From Isosphaeraceae bacterium (lineage in GTDB: Bacteria; Planctomycetota; Planctomycetia; Isosphaerales; Isosphaeraceae): a stretch of DNA of 39,735 bases. Below are positions 32,101-39,735 of the stretch, one piece after another; position 1 is the first letter of the stretch; each line of letters starts with the position of its first letter. The position numbers and the translations under genes were made by a program. The stretch is taken from contig JARLIH010000279.1 in NCBI GenBank assembly GCA_031291845.1, positions 1 to 39,735 of the forward strand. The letters are read 5' to 3'. Below the pieces are notes generated by a model, which saw only the letters and a list, made by a program, of their open reading frames with translations, searched no databases and was not told the DNA's origin.

Positions 32101-35100
32101 CCGGTCCAACGACGTCGCCATTCTCTATGGCGCGGGCGACGGCACGTTCCGGCTCGGGCCCCGGCTCGCGGTCGGTAACGAACCCATCGCCCTCGTGGCC
32201 GCGGACCTCGGCAATGGCCATGTCGATCTGGTCACGGCCGATCGCACGTCGGGCGACCTGACGTTCCTCTGGAACGACGGCAGCGGGAACTTTCAGCGCA
32301 CGACCTGGAGCACCCCCGGGCTCGCCCCCTCGGCGCTCGTCGCCGCCGACTTCAACGGCGATGGCCCGATCGACCTCGCCGTGGCCAACCAGACCAGCAA
32401 CCAGGTGTTGATCCTGTGGGGAAAAGGGGACGGGACGTTCGGCGCCCCCGATTCCCTCGCCGTGGGAGCGGGTCCCGACGCCCTCGCCGCGAGCGATCTC
32501 GATGCGACGAACGGCGGTGGCGCGGACCTCATCGTCGCCGACGCGGGTTCCCAGGACCTCACGGTGTTTCGCGGCTTGACGCCCGGTTCGTACAGGCATC
32601 GCTACACAATCGCGCTCATCGGACGTCCGACGGGTGTCTTGGCCGGCCCCCTCAACAACGACAACCTTCCTGACATCGCCGTCGCCGACGCCTCGACGGG
32701 ACAGATCGACGTGCTCCTCGGTGGGGGAGACGGCGTCTTTTCTTCCGCGGAGTCCACGGTGCCGTTGCCGCATGCCGCGCCGGTGGTGGGCAACGGCGCG
32801 GTCTTGACGATCGACCAGAACGGCCAGATCCTGCTGCGCAATCCCCAGCCCGGCTCTCCGGGCGAGTTCAGTGCGCCGATCGTGGTGACGGCGGACGGCA
32901 CGGGGAACACCGCCAGCGAGGTCATTCCGGTCGCGACGTCCTTCGGAACCGTCTACGCGTCGCTCGATCAACACCGGCCCCTTCTCATCCTCTCGCTGCC
33001 CCTTCCCCCCGGTGTGGCCGTGCCGCCGCTCCCGCCGGGTGCGTTCCTGGAAACGCTCGCCGGGGATGCGGGGCAAATCGCGGTTTGGTACTTGCCGCTC
33101 CCCGACGGCGGCATCTATACGCGTATGGTCGCCGGCGATATCGATAACGACGGGCGCGACGACCTCTTGATCCTCGACCGCGGCAGCGACCAGGTCCTTG
33201 TGCTCGGCGAGGGCGCCAACGGCCAGTTCTCCGAACAGGGTCAGCCTCTGAAGGTCGGCTCCGGGCCGACCGACCTCACGCTCGCGTACCTGAACGGCGA
33301 CGGCCGGCTCGATCTCTTGGTAGCCAACGGCGCCTCGGGCGACGTCAGCCTCTTCTATGGGGGGCCTGGCGGCAATTTCGGGCCCGAGATCCGCCTTGCC
33401 GCCGGGCTCAGTCCCGCCGGGACCGTGACGTTGCCCGACGGCCTGACGCCGACTAGCCCGGACGAGCCGGTCGGCATCACGACCGGGGTGTTCGACGCTT
33501 CGGGCCGCACCGACGCCGTCGTCGTCCTCAGGGGGTCGGACGAGATCTCGATCCTCAAGGGAACGCCCGGCGGTGGTCTTGCCGACCCGAGCCTCAGGAC
33601 GACCTACCAGACCGGTCTCGACCCAACTCAAGTGGTGGCCGCTCCCCTGGGAACCAATGGCCTGCTCGACCTCGCCGTACTCAACGAGGGAAGCCATGAT
33701 ATCTCCATTTTCCTGAACAACGGCCACGGGGGCTTCGCGCCGACGGCACGCGTCGACGCGGGCAACGATCCCACGGGCCTGGCCGTGCACGACGTCAACG
33801 GCGACGGCATTCCCGACCTCCTCGTCAGCAACGCGGACGGCGACCTCCTCATTCTGCTCGGCAACGGGGACGGCACGTTCCAACCGTACGAGCGGGCGGA
33901 TAGTGGCGTGTCGCTGGCGTTCGGCAACCTCCAGGGGAACGGCCAGCCCGACATCGTGCTGAGCAACACGTCCCAGGACTTGCTGTCGGTCCAGTCGCTG
34001 CAGTCGACCTACAGCTTCCTCCAAGGGCGTTCTAACGGCCTGCTGGCGCCTGGCCCCGTCGCGATCGCGGACATGAACGGCGACGGCATTTCCGACTTGA
34101 TCGTCGTCAACCGCGGCGGGAACGACGTTCTCGTGTACCTGGGCCTCGGCGGAGGAAACTTCGCAGCACCCCTGGCGTTCTACACGGGAACCGCGCCCGA
34201 GGGGTTGACCGTCGCGTACCTGACCAACGATGGCTTGCCCGACCTGGTCGTGACGAACGCCGGGTCGAACGACATCACGATTCTGCTCGGGGAACAGGGT
34301 CCCGGCGGCTGGACGATGGTGGAAGGCCCCCGGCTGCACGTCGGCGCCCGGCCCGTGTCGACCACGGTCGTGGACCTCTCGGGAAACGGCATCCCCGATA
34401 TTCTCTGCGTCAACCAGGATAGCGACTCGGTGACCTTGCTGCGGGGCCTGGGGGGCGGTTTCTTCGAGGACGTGAACCCGCCGACCTTTGCGACGGGACA
34501 GGCGCCGATCCAGGCGTTCGTCGGACGGTTCAGCGCAGCGTCCAGCGAGGGCCTCGTCGTGCTGAACTCGCTGTCCAACGACATGACCTTCTACCCCGAC
34601 ATCACCCAGAGCAGCCCGACCTCGCTGACAATTCCGACGGGGGGAATCGACCCGATCGCGGGCGTGACGGGCGACTTCACCCACAACGGCTTCGACAGCC
34701 TGGTCATCGCTCACAACGGCGATTCCCGCATTACCCTGTTTGCCGGCACTCCCACGGGCCTCGTCCTGACCGACTCCGTGGCCCTCGCCGGCTCGGTCCA
34801 CCCGACCGACGTGGTGGTCTCGAACAGCGATGAGGATGGCCTTCAGCTCTACGTCAGCGCCCAGGGGATGGGACGAGCGATCCCGATCTCGTTGTCGCTC
34901 TCGACGGCGGTCGCCGTACCCGTTGCGGAACCCCTCGGTTCCGTGCCGGCCGACGAGGCAGGGCGGAGCTCGTTCACGGGAGCGGCCTCGAGCTTGTTGG
35001 GACTGAACGCGTTCTTCGGCGAGGAGGGCATAATCGGCGTGGGTAGCCAGGGGCCGCCGGCCTCGGTCACGGCCACGACCTCCGAGAACTCGACCACGTT

Positions 35101-35911
35101 TGGAAGCGTGGCGGGAGTGGTGATGTCGATTGTTTCTCAAGCCGGTCAGCCCCCGTTCAGCGCTTCGCTCCGTTCCCTTTCCTGGCTGGTCGACAACCTC
35201 GTATGGATGGGGGAAGCCCGGACGTCGGACATCCTGCCGCTGGGCAACGGCGACTTGGCGACGGTCGCAGTCATTCTCGCCGTCTCGAGCACGCTCGACC
35301 GGAGCGAGGAGGGGCTCGACCCGATCCTCTCCGGCTCTGCCGAAGGTGACAGGCTGGCCGTGGAGACGGATCCCCTTCTGTCCAGTCTGCTCAATCACGA
35401 CGCGGAGCCCACCCCGCCCCCTGCTCCGTCAGCCCTCGCCCGGTTTCTCGGCAGCCCGCGTGAGCCGGTCGTCGCGTCGGCAGCCGATTACGGTGTGTTT
35501 CCGCCCTCCGCGGTTGGACTGACGTCCGAATGGGTCTGGCGACAGCCGGCGACCGCAGTTCCCAGACCCCCCACGATGGGGCGCCCACCAGCGAACCCCG
35601 ACCGCGATCCGCCAACCCACCTACCCGAGTGGCGCGTGTCGCCCGATCCCGGAACACCGCCGGCCGTCACTCCAGCCGGGGTGGACGAAATGGAAGCAGC
35701 CGTCGCGCCCGCCGTTCCCCAAACCGCGGCGTTCTTCGTCTCCGCTCTCTTCTTGACCGCCGCGGTTCTGTGGAAACGATGCAAAACGACCCTGGGATCC
35801 AGGGGAACTGGTCGTTCTCGATCCCTCCGCTCAGCGCTGGCCCGGAGACTGAGGGGGCGGCGAGCGAGGTCGAGCTTTCCGGGCACGGGATATCATCGGG
35901 CGATCCGATAG
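29183..35911 (+). CDS. giant FG-GAP/VCBS repeat surface protein
   Basis: A 2,242-residue protein. ATG 29183 overlaps the kinase stop and has GGAGGGAC in good position; the frame opens earlier (28967) inside the kinase gene but is not used. The N-terminus is basic and carries WIERLEDRCVLSAS, the LEDR-type motif found at the start of many large exported planctomycete proteins. Residues about 60-150 resemble a pre-peptidase C-terminal beta domain (GQDLYRFTLDADGLLTAQVN). At least 25 FG-GAP-like repeats follow (ADFNGDGRPDLAVADxxSNxVxILLGxGDGTFxxP), each with a DxNGDGxxD calcium-loop motif, which would fold into several seven-bladed propellers. Near the C-terminus is one membrane segment (about residues 2180-2200, TAAFFVSALFLTAAVLW) and a basic tail. 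I infer a surface adhesion or matrix protein working with the coupled kinase. Confidence 0.93.
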   Translation: MIPPRLPPRRSSSRRRSAGQRARAALCPWIERLEDRCVLSASDPLSQPSIALGTDPNISVPGLIAQTGGQDLYRFTLDADGLLTAQVNPAGFNTLLSLRDGHGNVLIQSEAISPTNLDGRLALHVPAGTCFLSVASQSGTGAFDLLTTFTAALPPDAAMAEGAGAYGVSTADLNGDHVPDIVIPDYYDNQLLINFGVGDGTFQPPVAVPAGSGPVQVVVGDFTGNGILDLAVADQVSNSVLILLGNGDGTYRTGPTIATDGGPTGLVVGDFTGNGRLDLAVANEAGDSVQVFLGNGDGTFTLSDRVGGLMGATALAAADFTGDGQLDLAVASKEGGDVIVLRGNGDGTFTAQQQLPVGPGCNSVVVGDFNGDGRPDVAALSPGDATVSVFTDLPGGSLAFSTRLATGAQPSDLVAADFTGHGHLDLAVSDYGSDSVSLFAGNGDGTFQAARTLATGNGPTAVAAADLKGDGRPDLVTSDFIGLTVSVLLNHGDGTFTTPPKTPPSAGPEAVVAADLTGNGILDLVTPDAGTNSVSILLGRGDGTFQEPIQVAAGAGPYGVAVGDFNGDGIPDLAVADFFSNTISILQGRGDGTFKLAGTLQSDDGPSYIKAADLNGDGRIDLVVANYLGNDISIFYGNGDGTFSKPDVLPAGLAPSGVVLGDFTGDGRTDIAVSDSGSNDVEIYLNTGGGTFALGKSYPVGNQPYSVSAADLTQDGHADLVVADYGSSNPSVISVLLGNGDGTFRAARTVPVGNGPYPVAIGDFNGGGIPDIVTGNIGANDLSLLLGHGDGTFAPAVSIPSGTAPFGVAVGDFRGDGHLDVVSANNVSSTLTVDLGQGNGTFESPITVSLTAPTVPMVTADFTDDGQTDMAVADPSAGTVTIRLGQGDGTFVDATPIVVGGEPSALVAGDFNGDGRPDLAVADAQTGAVLILLGLGDGTFQAPIRIQVGGTPDALVAGDFNGDGHLDLAVADSRSNDVAILYGAGDGTFRLGPRLAVGNEPIALVAADLGNGHVDLVTADRTSGDLTFLWNDGSGNFQRTTWSTPGLAPSALVAADFNGDGPIDLAVANQTSNQVLILWGKGDGTFGAPDSLAVGAGPDALAASDLDATNGGGADLIVADAGSQDLTVFRGLTPGSYRHRYTIALIGRPTGVLAGPLNNDNLPDIAVADASTGQIDVLLGGGDGVFSSAESTVPLPHAAPVVGNGAVLTIDQNGQILLRNPQPGSPGEFSAPIVVTADGTGNTASEVIPVATSFGTVYASLDQHRPLLILSLPLPPGVAVPPLPPGAFLETLAGDAGQIAVWYLPLPDGGIYTRMVAGDIDNDGRDDLLILDRGSDQVLVLGEGANGQFSEQGQPLKVGSGPTDLTLAYLNGDGRLDLLVANGASGDVSLFYGGPGGNFGPEIRLAAGLSPAGTVTLPDGLTPTSPDEPVGITTGVFDASGRTDAVVVLRGSDEISILKGTPGGGLADPSLRTTYQTGLDPTQVVAAPLGTNGLLDLAVLNEGSHDISIFLNNGHGGFAPTARVDAGNDPTGLAVHDVNGDGIPDLLVSNADGDLLILLGNGDGTFQPYERADSGVSLAFGNLQGNGQPDIVLSNTSQDLLSVQSLQSTYSFLQGRSNGLLAPGPVAIADMNGDGISDLIVVNRGGNDVLVYLGLGGGNFAAPLAFYTGTAPEGLTVAYLTNDGLPDLVVTNAGSNDITILLGEQGPGGWTMVEGPRLHVGARPVSTTVVDLSGNGIPDILCVNQDSDSVTLLRGLGGGFFEDVNPPTFATGQAPIQAFVGRFSAASSEGLVVLNSLSNDMTFYPDITQSSPTSLTIPTGGIDPIAGVTGDFTHNGFDSLVIAHNGDSRITLFAGTPTGLVLTDSVALAGSVHPTDVVVSNSDEDGLQLYVSAQGMGRAIPISLSLSTAVAVPVAEPLGSVPADEAGRSSFTGAASSLLGLNAFFGEEGIIGVGSQGPPASVTATTSENSTTFGSVAGVVMSIVSQAGQPPFSASLRSLSWLVDNLVWMGEARTSDILPLGNGDLATVAVILAVSSTLDRSEEGLDPILSGSAEGDRLAVETDPLLSSLLNHDAEPTPPPAPSALARFLGSPREPVVASAADYGVFPPSAVGLTSEWVWRQPATAVPRPPTMGRPPANPDRDPPTHLPEWRVSPDPGTPPAVTPAGVDEMEAAVAPAVPQTAAFFVSALFLTAAVLWKRCKTTLGSRGTGRSRSLRSALARRLRGRRARSSFPGTGYHRAIR

Positions 35912-36140
35912 CGCCTGGTCTCGAGGTGGCGATGGTCACCAACGAGAGATGGGAACAGAAAACAGGACACAGCGAGATTTGCGGGGCGATCACTCCTGGC
36001 GATTTCGCCGTTTATCGTCGTAAAGACATGATCATTCATTTGCGGCGTGCATGAACTGCGCGACACTCTACACCGATCTCCGCCGGCTTGGTCTGCGCAC
36101 ACATCTCCCCTGAATTCGCGTGAGGGATCACCGGTGAAGA

Positions 36141-38813
36141 TTAGCGAGCCGTGTTCTTCTTTTGCGGCCCTTGCCTCGTTCTTAGCTCTACCATGAGCTT
36201 CTGGAAATCCGCACGGTCGCGGATCGGATCGAGCGCGTGCTCGGTATTGATCTCGTCCGCATCGTTGTAGCCAGCGGTGATCGCCTTGTTCAGCCACGCC
36301 ATTGCTCGGTCCGCCTCGTCCTTGGCGAGCGGGGCCCCATCAGTGCCCAGAGCGTCGGCCCCGTTCAGGACGGCGGCGGTGACGGCCCGACATATTGCCG
36401 CTTGGTACAAGCTCGCCGCGTCGCTGCGCTGCTGCTTCTCCCAGAGCTCGGCCGTCCTCCGGCACTCCGCCGCGTTCTTGGCTTTTTCGAAGTAGCGCAG
36501 GCGAAAATCGGCGACGTTGTGGAAGTTGCGATGGACACGTTTGCCGACGGCCCGTCGGAGGCACTCGTCGAGCAGCGGGATCGCCTCGGCGCCTCGATCG
36601 AGCGTGATCAGGTCTTCGGCCACGCTCCAGAGGCTGGTGAGCGTGTCCGGGTGGTCGACACCGAGCACGGACCTGCGCCGGGAGAGCGTGTCCTCGTCGA
36701 TGGTCAGGGCGTCGGCGAACCGGCCGAGAGCACGGAGGTTGGCCCCGACGTTGTGCCTGACCATGAGGGCGTCGGAATCATCCGGGCCGTACTTGCCTTG
36801 AAAAAGCGTGAACGTTTCCTGCCGGAGCTTCAGGGCGTCCTCGTACTGGTGGAGGGTATGGTACTCGTTGGCCAGGTTGGTCATCGTGACGAGCGTGCTC
36901 CGATCGTCGGAGCCGAATTTGGATTTCTTGATCGCAAGAGATTCTTTGTAGATACGAATGGCATCCTCGTTTCGGTTCAGGTCGCGCAGGCCCATGGCCA
37001 GGTTGTTCAGGCTCATGAGCGTTTCGCGGGAGTCCGGGCCGAACTTGGCTTTGCAGATCGGTACGAGCTCTTCATAGAGTTTCACGGAGTCGGCAGCGCG
37101 TCCTTGCATGCCGTAGCTGATCCCGAGCTGGAGGATGCAGTTGAGCGTGTTGCGGTCGTCGGGGCCGAGGAGCCTCGCGTAGAGGGCCCGCGCCGGCTCG
37201 AATTGCGCGGCGGCGGCTTTGCCGTCGCCCAGCAGCCAGTAGGAGTTTCCCAGGGTCACGCGCAGCCGAGCCTCGATGAGCGGCTGGTCCTTGAAGTTCT
37301 TGTCCACGAAAGGTGCCGCGGCGTCGATGGCGGCGTGGAGCGTGACGTCCGGACCGAGTCCGCCGTCCCGTCCCTTGGGCCGGGCCGCGTGGAGTACCCG
37401 GTCCTCCAGGAACCGGAGTACCGCTTGCGTTTCCGCCTCCTTCGCCACGGCCGTTTGCTTTGCCTGGCGCTCCGCGGCCGCCGCGGCCAGCGCGTCGTGT
37501 CTGGCCCGCGTCGCCACGACGGCCTGCCAGGTGGCAATCGTGGTCCCGGTGAGGAGCGCGACCGTCACGGCCGACGCCGTCAGCACGGCCCCTCGGTGGC
37601 GCAGGGCGAACTTCCTCAGCCGATAAAGGGACGACGGCGGCCGCGCCAGGATGGCCTCCCGCCGTAGGTACCGTTCCACATCCTCGGCAAGATCGCCGGG
37701 CGACGCATAGCGGCGGTTGCGGTCTTTCTCGAGCGCTTTCATCACGATCCAGTCGAGGTCGTCCGCCAGCAACCGGGAAAGGTGCGTGGGGTCGGTGGCG
37801 CGGTTGCCGGCGACGACGGTCGCCGAATCGCCGAGTGACGACAAGCGCGTGCTCGGCCTTGGCGACTCCCATTCCACGATCAGCCGCTGGATTTCGGCGA
37901 AGCCGGCTTGCCGCAGCCGGTCTGGCTCAAGCGGGGTCGTGCCGGTGAGGAGCTCGTACAACAGCACGCCGAGCGAATAGATGTCGGAACGGGTATCGAC
38001 GTCCAGCAGGCTCATCGACGCCTGTTCCGGGCTCATGTAGGCGGGTGTGCCGACCATCTGGCCGTACGCAGTGAAGAGCGTTTTCTCGGTCAGTCTTTGT
38101 GCGATGGCCTTGGCAACGCCGAAGTCGATGATCTTGACCACTGGCGTGCCGTCGTTGAGCGTGACCATCACGTTCGACGGCTTGATGTCGCGGTGGATGA
38201 CGCCCTTGTGGTGCGCGTGCTGGATGGCCCGGCAAACGGAGACGAAGAGCTCGAGCCGCTCCCGGGCCGGCAACTGGTTCTTGTCGCAGAATGTGGTGAT
38301 CGGCACGCCCCGGACCAGCTCCATGACGAAGTACGGCCGCCCCGACTCGGTCTCGCCGCCGTCGATGATCTGGGCGATGTTCGGATGCCCCATCAGGGCG
38401 AGCGCCTGGCGTTCGGATTCAAAGCGGGCCACCACGTGACGCGTATCCATGCCCGGTTTGATGATCTTGAGCGCGACCAGCCTGCGCACCGGCTGGCTCT
38501 GCTCGGCCATGAACACCTTGCCGAACCCCCCTTCACCGATCTCTTCCAGCAGCTTGTAGGGGCCAATTTGCCGGCCGGGGCCTTCGCCAGCCGGGTCGTC
38601 GTACGCGGCAGGCATGCCCTCTGCGGGGTGTTCGAGGAAACTCTGGTCTCCCTTGTGAATGCGCAGCAGGGCCTCCAGCCGGGCTCGCAACTCGTGATCG
38701 GCGCCGCAGACCTGCTCGATGTACAGGCGCTGGGCCTCCGCGGCGTCGATCTGTCGCGCGACGTTGAAAATGGCGGCTTCGTCAAGTTTCGGGGACGTCA
38801 TGAAGTTTCCCAT
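36141..38813 (-). CDS. membrane Ser/Thr protein kinase with C-terminal TPRs
   Basis: An 890-residue kinase; ATG 38813 or ATG 38801 (MTSPKL, with GGGAA upstream) could be the start. Kinase domain about residues 86-385: GEGGFGKVF (93-101), [10 protein letters not shown] (Lys116), [10 protein letters not shown] (catalytic Asp209), IDFGVAKA (DFG 230-232), AYMSPEQ and [15 protein letters not shown]. One transmembrane helix follows (about 409-427, [19 protein letters not shown]), then kinesin-light-chain-like TPRs from about 495 to 720 ([40 protein letters not shown]). It follows an ECF sigma factor by 89 bases on the same strand. This pairing of an ECF factor with a TPR-kinase is a recognised planctomycete theme, and the kinase probably controls the sigma factor. 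Confidence 0.93.
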   Translation of the reverse strand: MGNFMTSPKLDEAAIFNVARQIDAAEAQRLYIEQVCGADHELRARLEALLRIHKGDQSFLEHPAEGMPAAYDDPAGEGPGRQIGPYKLLEEIGEGGFGKVFMAEQSQPVRRLVALKIIKPGMDTRHVVARFESERQALALMGHPNIAQIIDGGETESGRPYFVMELVRGVPITTFCDKNQLPARERLELFVSVCRAIQHAHHKGVIHRDIKPSNVMVTLNDGTPVVKIIDFGVAKAIAQRLTEKTLFTAYGQMVGTPAYMSPEQASMSLLDVDTRSDIYSLGVLLYELLTGTTPLEPDRLRQAGFAEIQRLIVEWESPRPSTRLSSLGDSATVVAGNRATDPTHLSRLLADDLDWIVMKALEKDRNRRYASPGDLAEDVERYLRREAILARPPSSLYRLRKFALRHRGAVLTASAVTVALLTGTTIATWQAVVATRARHDALAAAAAERQAKQTAVAKEAETQAVLRFLEDRVLHAARPKGRDGGLGPDVTLHAAIDAAAPFVDKNFKDQPLIEARLRVTLGNSYWLLGDGKAAAAQFEPARALYARLLGPDDRNTLNCILQLGISYGMQGRAADSVKLYEELVPICKAKFGPDSRETLMSLNNLAMGLRDLNRNEDAIRIYKESLAIKKSKFGSDDRSTLVTMTNLANEYHTLHQYEDALKLRQETFTLFQGKYGPDDSDALMVRHNVGANLRALGRFADALTIDEDTLSRRRSVLGVDHPDTLTSLWSVAEDLITLDRGAEAIPLLDECLRRAVGKRVHRNFHNVADFRLRYFEKAKNAAECRRTAELWEKQQRSDAASLYQAAICRAVTAAVLNGADALGTDGAPLAKDEADRAMAWLNKAITAGYNDADEINTEHALDPIRDRADFQKLMVELRTRQGPQKKNTAR

Positions 38814-38902
38814 GTGCAGAGGCGCGCGTTCTCACTGTGTATCCCTGTGCGAAAAACGCGCGCCGATTACCCAACACAATGCATGCGAATTCGCGAAAAC
38901 CG

Positions 38903-39487
38903 TCACGGCCGGCCGTCGTCCAGAGCGCCTTTGACTTCCAGGCGCAACCAGCAGCGGGCATAGGCCCAATCGTTGTCGGCCGTCGACGTGGAGATGCCCA
39001 ATGCCTGGGCGGCCTCTTCGATGGTCAGGCCGACAAAAAAGCGGAGCTTGACGAGGTCCGCCTGGCGTTTGTTGGTGGCTTCGAGCCTCTCGAGCGCCTC
39101 ATGAAGCGCGAGGAGATCGACGTCCGCCTCGGCGGCCGCCGGTTCGAGGCCGTCCAGGTCGAACCGGCGCCGGTCGCCGCCGGCCTTCTGGGTGCGCTTG
39201 TGACGCGCCCGTTCGACGAGAATCCGTCGCATGGCCTCGGCCGCCGCGGCGAAAAAGTGCCCCCGGCTATTCCACGACGAACCATTCACGTCGGACGGGC
39301 TGCCAACGAGACGGAGGTACGCCTCATGGACGAGGGCCGTCGCTTGCAGCGTTTGCCCGGGCGTTTCGCGGGCCAGTTTCTGCGCTGCGAGCCGTCGTAG
39401 CTCGCCGTAGACCAACGGCAGGAGTTGGTCCGCAGCCTTCGGATCGCCCTGCTCAATCGCGGAGAGGATGCGGGTGACTTCAGTCAT
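38903..39487 (-). CDS. ECF RNA polymerase sigma factor, kinase-associated type
   Basis: A 194-residue protein. I prefer ATG 39487 (MTEVTRILSAIEQGDPKAAD), the usual start of this subfamily, over the ATG at 39514. Region 2 is LLPLVYGELRRLAAQKLARE followed by LQATALVHEAYLRLVG, and RGHFFAAAAEAMRRILVERA matches the subfamily found with Ser/Thr kinases. Region 4 contains FVGLTIEEAAQALGISTSTA followed by DWAYARCWL. No anti-sigma factor gene is adjacent; instead a TPR-kinase lies immediately downstream, so control is probably by phosphorylation (inference). It is likely cytoplasmic and drives an unknown regulon. Confidence 0.93.
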   Translation of the reverse strand: MTEVTRILSAIEQGDPKAADQLLPLVYGELRRLAAQKLARETPGQTLQATALVHEAYLRLVGSPSDVNGSSWNSRGHFFAAAAEAMRRILVERARHKRTQKAGGDRRRFDLDGLEPAAAEADVDLLALHEALERLEATNKRQADLVKLRFFVGLTIEEAAQALGISTSTADNDWAYARCWLRLEVKGALDDGRP

Positions 39488-39735
39488 CGGTGCCAGTCTC
39501 AGCGTCAGCGCCACAGAGCGGGTTCGTTTAACGGCGTAACTCCTTTATAGATACACAATTTCGCAAACGATCGCCAAGAGAGCTCGAAGCGAATCGGCGT
39601 TGTCAATCGGGCGGCCCTGAGGGCTGGGTCCGAAGTCGTCCGCCCAATAATCGAGACTTCTCGCTAATCGCCACCACGACTCCCCGTCTTCGGCTCAAAC
39701 GGCTGAGCAGGAACGGCGTTGGGTGCCATGCCCAC
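39488..39735. other. upstream region of the ECF sigma gene
   Basis: About 250 bases at the right edge. It should contain the promoter of the ECF-kinase pair; the AT-richer stretch around 39537-39570 is the likely place, but I see no convincing -35/-10 pair. No gene is recognised. Confidence 0.4.

Noticed and set aside
29880..34170. Recurring short DNA unit (GGCAACGGCGACGGCACGTT) that could be taken for a CRISPR or satellite
   Set aside because: The copies are in frame, irregularly diverged and encode the GNGDGTF motif of FG-GAP repeats.
30932..35398. Minus-strand frame of 1,488 codons
   Set aside because: It is the mirror of the FG-GAP repeats; its repetitive Arg/Asp/Val content comes from the repeated DNA on the other strand.
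36237..37667. Plus-strand frame of 476 codons
   Set aside because: It is antisense to the second kinase-TPR gene and has no domain.

Overview
The window looks like chromosomal DNA of a high-GC planctomycete (Gemmataceae/Isosphaeraceae type). The evidence is a giant FG-GAP surface protein with an N-terminal IERLEDRCVLSA motif, two membrane-anchored Ser/Thr kinases with TPR tails, an ECF sigma factor beside one kinase, a very long membrane/coiled-coil protein, and gene-poor gaps with REP-like palindromes. High GC leaves long open frames on both strands, so many long ORFs here are antisense shadows.

Layout: (1) 1-4389, minus, the N-terminal 1,463 residues of a DUF4175-like membrane/coiled-coil protein running off the left edge. 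(2) 4390-6172, a long non-coding stretch with a REP-like hairpin. (3) 6173-9699, plus, three packed genes: a metzincin metallopeptidase, a caspase-like peptidase and an unknown protein overlapping the caspase gene. (4) 10032-12233, minus, three small exported or putatively exported proteins; 12291-13031, plus, a HEPN-domain protein. (5) 18641-13041, minus, a seven-gene operon: acyl-carrier-protein-like protein, XRE regulator, ImmA/IrrE metallopeptidase with a chagasin-like C-terminal domain, papain-like protease, thymidylate-synthase-like protein, a fusion of a 5-hmdU-DNA-kinase/aGPT-pyrophosphorylase-type helical domain with MazG, and AcpS. (6) 19077-20110, an IS66 remnant that interrupted a helix-turn-helix gene fragment. 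(7) 20248-23705, plus, an exported hypothetical protein and a beta-propeller-like protein. (8) 24224-25534, minus, an HD-GYP protein. (9) 25824-35911, plus, a kinase-TPR gene coupled by an ATGA overlap to the giant FG-GAP protein. (10) 36141-39487, minus, ECF sigma factor followed by a second kinase-TPR.

The strongest candidate for an undescribed system is the seven-gene operon. It combines (a) pyrimidine-nucleotide chemistry (TS-like, MazG, helical domain of thymine-hypermodification enzymes), (b) a dedicated phosphopantetheine carrier with its own AcpS, and (c) a protease arm in which a papain-like peptidase is encoded directly after an ImmA-type peptidase carrying what looks like a chagasin-family papain inhibitor. 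The promoter carries two similar palindromic sites, one over the -35, as expected for autoregulation by the XRE protein. My working model is a nucleotide-sensing or base-modifying defence/stress module in which cleavage or relief of the ImmA-chagasin protein frees the protease. The domain calls come from motif reading only; the mechanism is inference.

A second candidate is the metallopeptidase/caspase/unknown cluster. None of its three products has a recognisable signal peptide, which would fit an intracellular proteolytic programme.
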